Shown: positions 8,587 to 20,652, counted from the stretch's first letter. The stretch is DNA of 64,000 nucleotides from Aquisphaera giovannonii (GCF_008087625.1 NZ_CP042997.1:6448001-6512000); one strand, 5' to 3'. Notes: generated by a model from the sequence alone, not told the origin. Numbers and translations: made by a program.

Positions 8587-10113
8587 ATGTCGCTATTCGC
8601 AAGACTGCTGCAAGCCGTTCGCTCGTGGCGCCGCCGTCGGGGTGGCTCGAAGCCCGTCCGATACGCCGGGATCGCCATGGAACAGCTTGATCATCGGCAA
8701 CTCCTGAGCGTTACCTTCACGGGAAACGTTACGACCGATTTCCCCTCTACAACGAGTCCAGGCGTCGTGGTCCTACCCGACAACGCCCTGGTCCAGCACC
8801 CCACGATCGCCCCTCAGATCTCCGGGATCGTCAAGGTCTCGGGGTTCGACGTCTCGGGCCTGCGGGTCAGCTACGACGCCACGGATGACACCCTCAGCGT
8901 CGGGATCGAGCAGCCCGCGAGCCAGAACCACGCGGGCCCCGTGATCGCGGGCGATGCAGACAATAATGGAAACTCGGGAACCGTCAACCCCGCTGTGACG
9001 TCCACGCCCGGGTTCGCGGGGTTCCAGGACGTCCCCGACCTGGGCGGAACCGAGCACATGGGGATCTTCCTGGACTTCCTGGGGACCGGCGAGCCCCAGA
9101 TCGTCGCGGGATTCTCGACGACGCCCCCGGCCGGCCAGGCGGCGAAGCCCTTCCAGGTCGCCACCGCGATCCCGACGGGCCCCAACGCCGCGCCGCTGTT
9201 CGGGACGGAGCTGCCCCAGTTCGAGGGCAACCTCTACCTGGTCAACTCGATCAACAACCCCAATCTCGAGTTCTCGATCACCCACTTCTCGCAGCTCTAT
9301 CAGCAGGTCACCGGCACGCCGATGACCCCGTCCTCCGTCCTGGCGATGGGGGCCTTCGGGGGCTCCGGCCAGGACATCGGGATCAGCGAGGCCTTCTTCC
9401 CCGAGCAGACGTTCACCATCGGGAAGGCCACCCTCCCGCCGCCCGCCACCTGCCCGCCGATCTCGCCGACGATCCTCATCAACCCCCACGAGCACCGGAT
9501 CATCGACACGGCCCACCGCGACCTGGTCCGGGTCTACGTGTTCGGGACCTCCGGCTTCGACGTCACCACCATCGACCCGGCGACCGCCCGGCTCGCCGGC
9601 GCCTCGCCGATCACCTACTTCACCCGGAAGTGGCCCCACAGCGAGTTCCCGGTCGAGACCTTCGTCTTCAACGCCAGGGACCTCAACCTTCCCCCGGGGA
9701 TGACGACCGCCACCTTCACCGCCTCCACCCGGAGCGGCCAGCAGATCACCTCGGCGCGGGAAGTCCTGAACATCCCGTTCGCCCCGCAGCGGGCGGTGGG
9801 CTACCTCCGCACCCGGATCGGGTATGAGAGCGCCTACAAGCGCCTCGACGCGGCGGGCAAGCAGTCGGTCGCGGGCAGCGGGGGCGCGGCGTCCTCGGTC
9901 AACCTCGGGGCCACCTCCCAGGCCGCCGCCCGGGCCGTGCGGGTCAACTACAACAGCATGGTGTCCGGCACGGGGGCGACCACCCCGGTCCTGACCCCGA
10001 GGGAAGTGGTGTCGGTCCGCCGGTCCTCCTCCGCGCCGTCGCAGCAGGCGAAGGTCTCCCGCAGGCTCAACGCCAGCATGAGTGCTTTCCTCAGCCAGGC
10101 CGGCGCGAGCTGA
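8587..10113 (+). CDS. Surface protein with LLS-type N-terminal sorting signal
   Basis: The 508-residue protein starts at ATG 8587, ten bases after AAAGGA. The N-terminus is basic and then reads 'MEQLDHRQLLSVTFTGNV', matching the 'LE.R.LLS' signal seen on many large planctomycete extracellular proteins. The first ~240 residues resemble the whole mature part of the divergent neighbour: 'FTGNV..DF', '(L/V)RVSYDATDDTLSVGI' and 'QLPQ(Y/F).GNL'. The extra C-terminal half ('LINPHEHRIIDTAHRDLVRV' and 'TATFTASTRSGQQI') looks like an Ig-like beta domain followed by a Ser/Ala-rich tail. No catalytic residues are visible. An extracellular or wall role is inferred from the signal. Confidence 0.75.
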   Translation: MSLFARLLQAVRSWRRRRGGSKPVRYAGIAMEQLDHRQLLSVTFTGNVTTDFPSTTSPGVVVLPDNALVQHPTIAPQISGIVKVSGFDVSGLRVSYDATDDTLSVGIEQPASQNHAGPVIAGDADNNGNSGTVNPAVTSTPGFAGFQDVPDLGGTEHMGIFLDFLGTGEPQIVAGFSTTPPAGQAAKPFQVATAIPTGPNAAPLFGTELPQFEGNLYLVNSINNPNLEFSITHFSQLYQQVTGTPMTPSSVLAMGAFGGSGQDIGISEAFFPEQTFTIGKATLPPPATCPPISPTILINPHEHRIIDTAHRDLVRVYVFGTSGFDVTTIDPATARLAGASPITYFTRKWPHSEFPVETFVFNARDLNLPPGMTTATFTASTRSGQQITSAREVLNIPFAPQRAVGYLRTRIGYESAYKRLDAAGKQSVAGSGGAASSVNLGATSQAAARAVRVNYNSMVSGTGATTPVLTPREVVSVRRSSSAPSQQAKVSRRLNASMSAFLSQAGAS

Positions 10114-10157
10114 CCGCGTCGGCCCGCTTCCGGACAGGTCGCGTCCCGCCCCGCCCC

Positions 10158-10191
10158 GCCCGGGCCGCCGTCTCCAGACGTCGGCCCGGGC
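10158..10191. terminator. Terminator-like hairpin after the surface protein gene
   Basis: A 16-bp stem with one mismatch (GCCCGGGCCGCCGTCT against AGACGTCGGCCCGGGC) and a two-base loop starts 45 bp after the stop at 10113. There is no T-tract. Confidence 0.4.
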
Positions 10192-10303
10192 GGCGTCGCG
10201 TTATGCCGCGATCGGAGGCGATCCGGAGCATCGCTTTCGACGGCCGGCCGGCGGTACAATGGCCCACCTCCTGCCCCCCGAAATCCCTTCGGAGTCGAGC
10301 GCG

Positions 10304-10570
10304 ATGGCCGACCACACCCCCTATCAAAAGAAGATCATCGATCGCTATTACCGGAACTACGACGCCATCAAGCACCAGCAGCTCTCCGAGCTCGCCACAG
10401 AGCTTTACCTGGCGGAGGGCAAGAAGAAGGACCGCCTCTGGAAGCGCGTGGAGGAGAGCCTCGCCAAGCTCGAATTCCCGCAGTCTCGGATCGACCACCT
10501 CATGAAGGTCCGGGACCCCTCGCTCCTCGTCGGCATCCTCGGCGAGCTCGAGGGCGGGGCCTCCCGGTAA
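10304..10570 (+). CDS. Small conserved acidic/basic protein, unknown
   Basis: The 88-residue product begins 'MADHTPYQKKIIDRYYRNYD' and is almost wholly alpha-helical and charged, with 'LSELATELYLAEGKKKDRLW' and 'SRIDHLMKVRDPSLL'. The start at ATG 10304 is supported by GGAG at 10291-10294; longer in-frame starts upstream give a low-complexity Arg/Pro extension that looks non-coding. A -10-like TACAAT at 10255-10260 sits 44 bp upstream. I believe similar small proteins occur in other planctomycetes, but I know no function. It is probably cytoplasmic. Confidence 0.75.
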   Translation: MADHTPYQKKIIDRYYRNYDAIKHQQLSELATELYLAEGKKKDRLWKRVEESLAKLEFPQSRIDHLMKVRDPSLLVGILGELEGGASR

Positions 10571-10935
10571 GCCCGGATCGCGTCCGGCCTGATCCGAGCG
10601 GGGCCGCGTCGGGAATCGTCGCGTGCGACCGGACTCGCTGGGTTTTCGTTGACTCAGTATGGGAGCCAAAGCTGGCCGTGAAGGTGCGATCAGCGCTTTT
10701 TGCAACAGTAGTACCGGAAGGGGTTTGGCATTACAAGAAGACAAAGCCGAAGCTCCACGCCTTGTTTTTCTCATCAAGAACTTGTTGACCGCCAAACAAT
10801 CGTTTCGTACATTTCGTTTCGGGAGAGGAGGCCGGCCTTTTGTGACCGGACGGACAACGGAGTTCGTCCTGATGTGGCCGGCCTGATGCGTTCCCTTTGC
10901 GAACGATCATGACCCTCATCGGTGAGACCCGAACT
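10571..10935. other. AT-richer intergenic island upstream of the XRE regulator
   Basis: This 365-base stretch is clearly lower in GC than its surroundings from about 10,640 to 10,830. It holds a good promoter (10785-10813) and, in the presumed leader, two GGCCGGCC palindromes (10830-10837 and 10876-10883) that can also pair with each other over 9 bp. No convincing gene is seen. Confidence 0.5.
10785..10813 (+). promoter_or_regulatory. Sigma-70-type promoter of the XRE gene
   Basis: TTGACC, a 17-base spacer and TACATT. Transcription would start near 10820, giving a leader of about 115 bases before ATG 10936. Confidence 0.6.
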
Positions 10936-11496
10936 ATGACGTCGTTGGCCCAGCGCGTCCGAGATCTTCGCTATTCCAAGGGATGGGGCCCGGATGAGCT
11001 CGCGAGCCGGGCGGAGATCTCCCGGACGGCGCTCTATCAAATCGAGAGCGGCAAGACCGGGCTGCCGCGTGCGGGGACGCTGCAACGCATTGCACTTGCG
11101 CTCGACGTGCCCATGGACGAGCTGCTCGCGGACGGCGAGACGACCGTCGCGACCGGCGTCCGCCCGGTGAGGGCGCAGTCGGTCACCAGCCGGACGGAAG
11201 AGCTCAAGGATTGGATCACGGCCGAGGGTGCCTCGCTCAGCCCCGCCCCGAATGGCTACAACGGCCAGGGGCACGCCGCGACGGTCCTGCTCGACGACCT
11301 GCGGGCCGACTCCGGCCGCTTCGAGATGGACGCCCATCGACGCACGTCCCCGTTCGCATGCGACCCGCTGCTGATGAGGGAAGGCGAGCTTATGTCCAAG
11401 CTCCACGACCTCATTCACTCAAGGATGGGCTCCGGCGTGGCTCGAATCATCGACGATCTGCACGCGTTCGTCCAGCGGGGACGGACCGGCACTTGA
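10936..11496 (+). CDS. XRE-family helix-turn-helix regulator
   Basis: The 186-residue protein has a Cro/C1-type HTH at residues 4-62: 'LAQRVRDLRYSKGWGPDELA', 'AEISRTALYQIESGKTGLPR' and 'LQRIALALDVPMDELLA'. The remaining ~120 residues form a separate, mostly helical domain I cannot assign. ATG 10936 is chosen because GGTGAG lies 9 bases upstream and the HTH begins at once; an ATG at 10909 lacks a ribosome-binding site. It has its own promoter and a long leader with paired palindromes, so autoregulation is plausible. No partner toxin or peptidase gene is adjacent. Its target is unknown. Confidence 0.85.
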   Translation: MTSLAQRVRDLRYSKGWGPDELASRAEISRTALYQIESGKTGLPRAGTLQRIALALDVPMDELLADGETTVATGVRPVRAQSVTSRTEELKDWITAEGASLSPAPNGYNGQGHAATVLLDDLRADSGRFEMDAHRRTSPFACDPLLMREGELMSKLHDLIHSRMGSGVARIIDDLHAFVQRGRTGT

Positions 11497-11610
11497 GGAG
11501 AATTCCCTCCAGGTCGCGAATTATCGGATAGATTTCCTCAAGGATCTCCGCCGTGCGGACGACGCGAGCTTCCCGGTAGCATCCCGGCGACCCCATCCTT
11601 GAGGCCCCTC

Positions 11611-12120
11611 ATGCGCTCCCTTGCTATGTCGCGGATTGGACTCGCGGCCTCCTCACTCTCTTTGGCCTTCCTGACATGGCTGGCCGGCGACGCCCGCGGA
11701 CAACAACCGCGGACGTCGCGGCCGTCACGCGCGATCGCCCCCGCGTCGGCGGCGGCCTGCGAGCCCTGCGGCCAGCCGGCGGCCCTGGGGACCTTCGCGG
11801 CCACGCCCTACATCATGGTGCGCGGCAACTGGCCTGCGGGTGGCGGCTACACGGGCCTCGTGGGCTCGCAGGCCGACCAGTCCGAGTCCCTCTACGGGCC
11901 GCTCTCCCCGCTGCGTTCCGTCTCCGCCCCCGTCACCACCTACACGAGGGGGTACGACGGACGCGTCCATGCGGCGCGGGGCACGTCAGCATCCACGCCC
12001 AACCTTCCGGCCCTAACCCCGGTCGTCTATCCCACTCAAGGGTCTTACTATTACGGACCCAGGGAGGACCGGAGCCCGCCGAACTGGTCCACCGGATGGA
12101 ACTGGATCGATCAGCGCTAG
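11611..12120 (+). CDS. Small secreted protein, unknown
   Basis: The 169-residue protein has a signal peptide in its first ~35 residues ('IGLAASSLSLAFLTWLAGDA' then 'RGQQ'). The mature part is Ser/Pro/Tyr/Gly-rich and low in charge, with 'ACEPCGQP' (two Cys) near its start and a Tyr-rich end 'YYYGPREDRSPPNWSTGWNW'. The composition suggests a structural envelope or extracellular protein rather than an enzyme. Starts at 11599 (TTG), 11611 (ATG) and 11626 (ATG) are all possible; 11611 is a compromise. I recognise no family. Confidence 0.55.
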   Translation: MRSLAMSRIGLAASSLSLAFLTWLAGDARGQQPRTSRPSRAIAPASAAACEPCGQPAALGTFAATPYIMVRGNWPAGGGYTGLVGSQADQSESLYGPLSPLRSVSAPVTTYTRGYDGRVHAARGTSASTPNLPALTPVVYPTQGSYYYGPREDRSPPNWSTGWNWIDQR

Positions 12121-12373
12121 TCAGACGCGGTGGCCCCCGGGAGGGCCATCGCCTTCCTCAGTCCCCGCCAGAAGCTCTCGGTCCGGGGAGTACCTGCTGG
12201 CCATCGATCTCGCTGCTGAGCGTCGGGGCGTACCATGTCGGGCGGGCTTATGTGCCCCCGGCGTTCATGAGAACGCCGGGGACGCGTGACCTCCTCGACC
12301 TCCCGGGGGGCCGACCCGCGTCGCTGCAAGCCGAGCACGCTCAGGCCATCCCTCGCCATGCCCTCGGGCTCGA

Positions 12374-14539
12374 TCATCGGGTCGCGGGCCTTCCGTCCCT
12401 CGGGCGTTTCGCACTCTCGGCATCGGCCCGCTTGCGCAACGCCTCGTCGTCGAGCCCGGCCCGGTACTCGTAATCGATCGGGACGGCGAACCGCTGGTCC
12501 TGCACGTGCTGGCCGTCCCTCGGCAACAGTTCGGCGAACCGATCGGCCAGGCTGAGCCCGACTCCGGCCTCCTCGACGATCAATTCCGAACGCACGATCT
12601 GGTTCTTGCCGGCGACGGCCTCGGACGCGTGGGGGAAGCACCGCAGCTCGCGGAACGGGAGCCAGACGCCGGGCGTCACTTCGCGGTAGTCGTCGAGCTG
12701 GATCAGCTCATTCGGCTCGATGCCTCGACTCGGCCGTGGTGGATAGAGCGCGGCCGAGGCGCGGGCAATCTCGATGAGTTGGTCCTCCGAGGCTTCGCTG
12801 TGACGCCAGTTCGCATAGTCGAACTGCGTCCGGAACGCCTTGCCGGCGATCCGTCGCACCGCATCCGATTTGAAGAAGGTGCTCATCCTCGCCGCGTCTT
12901 CCTCCGACCAGTACGTGAGGACGCCCCGGATTCGGCGGCTGTCACGCCCGATCCAGAGCCGCTGGCCCCGGGCCGGCGAGTCCACCACGTCGCACGCCTC
13001 GTCGGCGAACCTTGCAACGCCAAGGCGGTCCCATCGGGTGTCCTCCGGCGCCAATGTGCTCATGGTCTGGGCGTTCCCCCGGCCGATCGTTCGCCCCCAC
13101 CAGAACCGGTGCGGAGCGACCCGGAGGTACCCGTAGTCGAAGTAGACGAGGTCCTTCCACGGCTGCGCCGGCCCGGACTGGCGGACGAGGTCCACGGAAG
13201 ACCCGTCGTGCGCCTCGTGACGTTCCCAGGCGTCGGCCCTCGTCCAGAACCGCGCATCGAGGTTCATGCGGGTCTCGCCGGGCCGGAGTTCCCAGATGAA
13301 CCGCTCCTCATCCCAGGCGAAGCGGGTCTGGTACCACCCGATCCAGTCCTTCTCCAGGACCGGCGCGGTGAGCCCGTGGCGGAGGCCGTTGATCGACCGA
13401 TCGACGGCCCGCATGGAATCGACCACGCCGTGGCGATAACGGACCCGGTAGCGGAAGCGTGCGAGCCTGTCGAGGGAGGCGGCCTGGCCAAGGACCTTCA
13501 GGGCGAGCTCGCGAGCCTCGGCCTGCCCGGGCGCGGGATCGCCCATCGCTCCCCGATCGTCGACGGCGAGCTCCGGCGGCCCGGGCGGTGCGGCCGGCCC
13601 CTTGATCGGCCCGCCCGGATGCGGAGTGGCCATCGCGCGGAACGCCAGGCTCCCGGCACCGGACGCGATGACGAGGCATGCCGTCGCGGCGATCGAGACC
13701 TGCAAGAGCCGGTTGATTCGCATGGTCGTCGTCATCCCGCGGGACAAGGCCTCGGCCACCCCGGCGACTCCGGTCGCCGCCCTCCCCTCGACCAGGCACA
13801 TCGCCGCCCGGGCTGCGGCTTCGACCGGGACGTCTCCCCGCGTCGCCCCCGGGATGAGCCGGGAAATGGCATGTGGCGAGCCCGCGATGCAGGGGGCCAG
13901 CCCCCTGCGCGTCAATCGGTCGCGGAGGCGCCCGCGCGCCCTCGCCAGCCGACTCTTGACCATCCCGACGGACCATCCGAGTCTGCGAGCCGCCTCCTCA
14001 TAGGTGTGGTCCTCCAGGTCGCATAACACGAGGGGCATGCGAAAGCGGCCCGGGAGTCGGTCGATCTCCTCGTGAACGTCGGCCGCCCGGCCGTCCTCGC
14101 AATCGGCGCGTCGGGGCTCCGTCATCGCCTCGAGGTATCGTCGCGCGAGGGCCATGCGACGACCGGCTTCCGTCCTCGTCCTGATCGCGGCGCGGCAGGC
14201 GACGCGGTGTAGCCAGGGGCCGAGCGAGTCCCGGACCCAGAGGGAGCGGCCCGCTCGTGCGAGGACGAGGAAGGTCGTCTGGAACGCGTCCATCGCCTCA
14301 TGCTCGTCCCCGACGATGGCGCGGCAGGTGCCGATCACCATCGGGCCATGCCGCGCCACCAGCGTCGCGAAGGCACGCTCCCTGGCCTCGCCGCGTCCGT
14401 CGACGAACCGCTCCAGCAGCTGGCCGTCGCTCAGGCCGCATGTGGTCCCCTCGTTGAAGAGGGCGCCCATCGAGCCGGGGATTCCTCTCGGTCCAGCAGG
14501 CAAAAGCCACCCCCGCGTGCGTTCATTCGGATGCGTCAT
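12374..14539 (-). CDS. ECF sigma factor fused to a membrane-anchored C-terminal domain
   Basis: Residues ~37-212 form an ECF sigma factor. Region 2 is 'AFATLVARHGPMVIGTCRAI' with 'EAMDAFQTTFLVLA', and region 4 is 'HTYEEAARRLGWSVGMVKSR'. After a linker a single transmembrane helix lies at about 277-301 ('LLQVSIAATACLVIASGAGS'). It is followed by a ~420-residue domain rich in Trp, Arg and Asp that should lie outside the cytoplasm. Planctomycete ECF factors with C-terminal extensions are known; such a fusion would tether the sigma factor and could act as its own sensor and anti-sigma. No separate anti-sigma gene is next to it. The start (14539) has no clear ribosome-binding site; ATG 14470 is an alternative. 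Confidence 0.85.
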   Translation of the reverse strand: MTHPNERTRGWLLPAGPRGIPGSMGALFNEGTTCGLSDGQLLERFVDGRGEARERAFATLVARHGPMVIGTCRAIVGDEHEAMDAFQTTFLVLARAGRSLWVRDSLGPWLHRVACRAAIRTRTEAGRRMALARRYLEAMTEPRRADCEDGRAADVHEEIDRLPGRFRMPLVLCDLEDHTYEEAARRLGWSVGMVKSRLARARGRLRDRLTRRGLAPCIAGSPHAISRLIPGATRGDVPVEAAARAAMCLVEGRAATGVAGVAEALSRGMTTTMRINRLLQVSIAATACLVIASGAGSLAFRAMATPHPGGPIKGPAAPPGPPELAVDDRGAMGDPAPGQAEARELALKVLGQAASLDRLARFRYRVRYRHGVVDSMRAVDRSINGLRHGLTAPVLEKDWIGWYQTRFAWDEERFIWELRPGETRMNLDARFWTRADAWERHEAHDGSSVDLVRQSGPAQPWKDLVYFDYGYLRVAPHRFWWGRTIGRGNAQTMSTLAPEDTRWDRLGVARFADEACDVVDSPARGQRLWIGRDSRRIRGVLTYWSEEDAARMSTFFKSDAVRRIAGKAFRTQFDYANWRHSEASEDQLIEIARASAALYPPRPSRGIEPNELIQLDDYREVTPGVWLPFRELRCFPHASEAVAGKNQIVRSELIVEEAGVGLSLADRFAELLPRDGQHVQDQRFAVPIDYEYRAGLDDEALRKRADAESAKRPRDGRPATR

Positions 14540-14730
14540 CGAGGAGATAAAGCAGCCGGGGCGGTGGATCGGACCGAAATTCCTCGGGGATTTCGCGACT
14601 CTCAGGCGGATAGGCGTGCCGTCGCCTCGATCCGCGGGACGGATCGATCGATCGAGGTGCGGTGTTACTCCGGGCGTGAACCCGGGAGGACGTAAGGGCG
14701 GGGTGGGCAGGTTCCCGATGTGTCGTCGAG

Positions 14731-14819
14731 CGGAGAGGGGGGGATTCGAACCCCCGATACCCCTTTCGGAGTATAACGGTTTAGCAAACCGTCGCTATCG
14801 ACCACTCAGCCACCTCTCC
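14731..14819 (-). tRNA. tRNA-Ser (GCU)
   Basis: The 89-base RNA folds as a class II tRNA. The acceptor stem is GGAGAGG/CCTCTCC with discriminator G, the anticodon stem ACGGT/ACCGT encloses loop TTGCTAA (anticodon GCU), a long variable arm follows, and the T-arm is GGGGG-TTCGAAT-CCCCC. CCA is not encoded. It reads AGC/AGU serine codons. Confidence 0.97.
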
Positions 14820-14868
14820 TTGATCGCGGCCGGTGGCCGGATCGGGGCACGAGTTTCTCGTCCCCAGA

Positions 14869-14896
14869 AGTTAACAGACGACCCGCGGGGCGTCAA
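14869..14896 (-). promoter_or_regulatory. Promoter of the tRNA-Ser gene
   Basis: On the minus strand, TTGACG (14896-14891), a 16-base spacer and TTAACT (14874-14869). The predicted start lies about 40 bases before the mature tRNA. It sits just after the lpdA stop codon, giving the tRNA its own transcription. Confidence 0.5.
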
Positions 14897-14913
14897 TCGG
14901 ACGGGCGGGCGGA

Positions 14914-16320
14914 TCAGGCGTGGATCGCCCGCTTGTCGACGGCCAGGGCCGCCTCCTTCACCGACTCGCTCAGGGTCGGATGGGCGTGGCAGGTCCTGGC
15001 GATGTCCTCCGCGCTGCCGGCGAACTCCATGACGGCCACGGCCTCGGCGATCATGTCGCTGGCCCGCGCCCCGAGGATGTGGACGCCGAGCACCCGGTCG
15101 GTCTTCGCGTCGGCCAGGACCTTCACGATCCCCTCGGTCTCGTCCATCGCCTTGGCCCGGCCGTTGGCGAGGAACGGGAACTTGCCGACCTTGTAGTCCA
15201 CGCCGTTCGCCTTGGCCTGCTCCTCGGTGATCCCGACGCTCGCGAGCTCCGGCCAGGTGTAGACGACGCCCGGGATCGTTTCGTAGTTCACGTGGCCCGC
15301 CTTGCCGGCGAGCAGCTCGGCGAAGGCGATCCCCTCGTCCTCGGCCTTGTGGGCGAGCATCGGGCCCTCGATCAAATCGCCGATGGCCGAGATCGTCGGG
15401 ACGTTGGTCCGGAAATGCGGATCCACCGCGACCCGGCCGGTCTTCGGGTCCGCGGCGACCCCGGCGGCCTCGAGGTCCAGGCCCTCGGTGTACGGCCGAC
15501 GCCCGACCGCGACGAGGACCTTGTCGCAGCTCACGGTGACGGCCTTGCCGTCCTTCGCCTCGGCGGTGACCGCGACCCGGTCCCCTTCCACCTTCGCGCC
15601 GGTGACCTTGGTATCCAGGTGGAACTGGAACCCCTGCTTCGTCAGGCTCTTCTGGAGCAGGGTGCCCAGCTCGGCGTCGGCGGTGCCCGCGATCCGGGGG
15701 AGGAACTCGATCACCGTCACGGCCGCGCCGAGGCGTCGCCAGACCGACCCCAGCTCCAGGCCGATGATCCCGCCGCCGATCACGACGAGGTGCTCGGGCA
15801 CGGTCTCGAAGCAGAGGGCCTCGGTGGAGCTGACGATCGACTTCCCGTCGAACTGCAGGAAGGGGAGGCGGGTCGGGGCCGAGCCCGTCGCCAGCAGGAT
15901 GTGGCCGGCCTCCAGGTCCTTCGTGCCGCCCTCGTTCAGTTCCACCCGGGCGGTCGTCGGCGAGGTCAGCCTCGCCGCGCCGAAGACCGGCTCGATCTTG
16001 TTCTTGCGGAAGAGGAAGCGGACGCCGTCGGTGAGCTCCTTGACGACCTTGTCCTTCCGCTTCATCATCGCCGGGATGTCCAGCCCCAGGCCGTCCACCT
16101 TGATGCCGTGGCGGCCGAACCGCTCCTTGGCGAGGTGGTAGAGCTCGCTGGAATCGAGCAGGGCCTTGCTCGGGATGCAGCCGATATTGAGGCAGGTGCC
16201 CCCGAGGGCGCCGCGCTTCTCGACGCAGGCCACCTTCATCCCGAGCTGGGCGGCGCGGATGGCCGCCACGTAGCCGCCCGGCCCCGCGCCGATGACGACC
16301 AGATCATATCTCTCTGCCAC
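14914..16320 (-). CDS. lpdA: Dihydrolipoyl dehydrogenase (E3)
   Basis: This flavoprotein reoxidises the dihydrolipoyl groups of SucB using NAD. The 468 residues have the FAD-binding 'VVIGAGPGGYVAA' (~8-20), the redox disulphide C43/C48 ('GGTCLNIGCIPSK'), the NAD-binding 'LVVIGGGIIGLELGSVW', and the C-terminal His-containing 'CHAHPTLSESVKEA' of the dimer active site. The GTG at 16320 is chosen because GGAAAGGG lies upstream and homologues begin at 'ERYDLVVIG'; longer starts add a non-conserved leader. It is the last gene of a sucA-sucB-lpdA cluster. Confidence 0.96.
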   Translation of the reverse strand: MAERYDLVVIGAGPGGYVAAIRAAQLGMKVACVEKRGALGGTCLNIGCIPSKALLDSSELYHLAKERFGRHGIKVDGLGLDIPAMMKRKDKVVKELTDGVRFLFRKNKIEPVFGAARLTSPTTARVELNEGGTKDLEAGHILLATGSAPTRLPFLQFDGKSIVSSTEALCFETVPEHLVVIGGGIIGLELGSVWRRLGAAVTVIEFLPRIAGTADAELGTLLQKSLTKQGFQFHLDTKVTGAKVEGDRVAVTAEAKDGKAVTVSCDKVLVAVGRRPYTEGLDLEAAGVAADPKTGRVAVDPHFRTNVPTISAIGDLIEGPMLAHKAEDEGIAFAELLAGKAGHVNYETIPGVVYTWPELASVGITEEQAKANGVDYKVGKFPFLANGRAKAMDETEGIVKVLADAKTDRVLGVHILGARASDMIAEAVAVMEFAGSAEDIARTCHAHPTLSESVKEAALAVDKRAIHA

Positions 16321-16506
16321 GTGCCGTTCCCTTTCCGGATCGGCCGCGTTCGCCGCGGCCTCCATCTCCCACAGTCTACCCCGCGAGTCCAGCGCCGCGG
16401 CCGCCGGGGCCCCGCCCGGCCCTTGCCTCGGCGAGGAGGCGGGCCGGGATTCGCCCCCCGCGTCGCCGCCGGGAGGGGGACGCCGGGGGGCTCATCGGGC
16501 GGACTC

Positions 16507-17832
16507 TCAGAGGTCCAGGAGCATCCGCTCCGGCTCCTCGATGCACTCCTTGATCCGGACGAGGAAGCTGACCGCCTCGCGGCCGTCGATGATCCGGTGA
16601 TCGTAGGAGAGCGCCAGGTACATCATGGGGCGGACGACGACCTGGTCGTCGACGACGACGGGCCGCTTCTTGATCGCGTGCATCCCGAGGATGCCGCTCT
16701 GCGGCGGGTTCAGGATCGGCGTGGAGAGGAGCGAGCCGAAGACGCCGCCGTTGGTGATCGTGAACGTGCCCCCCTGGAGCTCGTCCACCGTGATCGTCCC
16801 CTTGCGGCCGCGCTCGCCGAACCCGGCGATCGCCTTCTCGATCTCGGCGAACGACATCCGGTCGGCGTCGCGGACGACGGGGACCATCAGGCCCCGCTCC
16901 GTGCTCACGGCGACGCCGATGTCGTAGGCGTTGTTGTAGACGATGTCCGTGCCGTCGATCCGGCCGTTGACGGCGGGGAACGCCCGCAGCGCCTCGATGG
17001 AGGCCTTCACGAAGAAGGACATGAAGCCCAGGCCGACGCCGTGCTTCGCCTTGAACGACTCCTTGTAGCGGGCGCGGATCTCGCTGACGCGGGAGACGTC
17101 CACCTCATTGAAGGTGGTGAGGATGGCTGCGGTGTGCTGGGCCTCGACGAGCCGCTGGGCGATCCGCTGTCGCAGGCCGCTCATCCGCTGCCGGGTCTCG
17201 CGGCCCGCGGCCCTGGGGGCCGCCGACGCGGGGGCCGTGACCTTCGGGGGGGCCGGCGCCGGGGCCTCGGCCGCCGCGGGCCTCGCCAGGTGCTCGAGGA
17301 CGTCGCCCTTGGTGATCCGCCCGCCGGGGCCCGTGGCGGCGACCTGCGAGGGATCGACGTGCTCCTCGGCCACGATCCGCCGGACGGCCGGGGAGAGGGT
17401 CGCGGGGGCCGCGGTGCCGGCCCCGCCATTCTGCGAGGGGTGGCCGGGGGTGCCCGCGGTCCCGCCGCCGTAGGAGGGAGGCGTGGACGGGGCCGGGGCG
17501 GACGGGGCCGCCGCCGTCGCGGGCTCGGGCCCGGCGTTGGCCGCGGCGGCGGGGGCCGCCGGGACGGGCTTCGGGGCGGCCTCGGCGGCCTTGCCGTCGG
17601 GATCCAGGGTGCCGATGGTGGCGCCGATGGCCACGGTGTCGCCCTCGGCGACGGTGGCCTTCAGGACGCCGCCGGTCGGGGCCGGGACGACGTTGCTGGC
17701 CTTGTCGGTCTCGAGCTCGAACAGGGGCTCGCCCGCCTTGACCAGCGCGCCGTCGGGCTTGAGCCAGCGGGCGAGGATGCCTTCGGTGATGGACTCCCCG
17801 ACGCCGGGGACGACGATCGGCACTGCGGCCAT
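16507..17832 (-). CDS. sucB: 2-oxoglutarate dehydrogenase E2 (dihydrolipoyl succinyltransferase)
   Basis: SucB transfers succinyl from E1 to CoA through a lipoyl-lysine arm. In the 441 residues the lipoyl domain is at 3-78 with the modified lysine K44 ('ELETDKASN'). An Ala/Pro-rich linker follows, then an E1/E3-binding domain near 148-185 ('[20 protein letters not shown]'), a second linker, and the acyltransferase domain from ~215. The catalytic His and Asp are in '[12 protein letters not shown]' (H412, D416). The gene starts 3 bp after sucA stops, so translation is probably coupled. Its lipoylation may depend on the ligase-family gene at 20902. Confidence 0.95.
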   Translation of the reverse strand: MAAVPIVVPGVGESITEGILARWLKPDGALVKAGEPLFELETDKASNVVPAPTGGVLKATVAEGDTVAIGATIGTLDPDGKAAEAAPKPVPAAPAAAANAGPEPATAAAPSAPAPSTPPSYGGGTAGTPGHPSQNGGAGTAAPATLSPAVRRIVAEEHVDPSQVAATGPGGRITKGDVLEHLARPAAAEAPAPAPPKVTAPASAAPRAAGRETRQRMSGLRQRIAQRLVEAQHTAAILTTFNEVDVSRVSEIRARYKESFKAKHGVGLGFMSFFVKASIEALRAFPAVNGRIDGTDIVYNNAYDIGVAVSTERGLMVPVVRDADRMSFAEIEKAIAGFGERGRKGTITVDELQGGTFTITNGGVFGSLLSTPILNPPQSGILGMHAIKKRPVVVDDQVVVRPMMYLALSYDHRIIDGREAVSFLVRIKECIEEPERMLLDL

Positions 17833-17835
17833 GGC

Positions 17836-20652
<2,817 letters not shown>

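Noticed and set aside
10659-10886. A 75-codon frame in the AT-richer island
   Set aside because: It covers the promoter and leader of the XRE gene, lacks a ribosome-binding site and resembles nothing.
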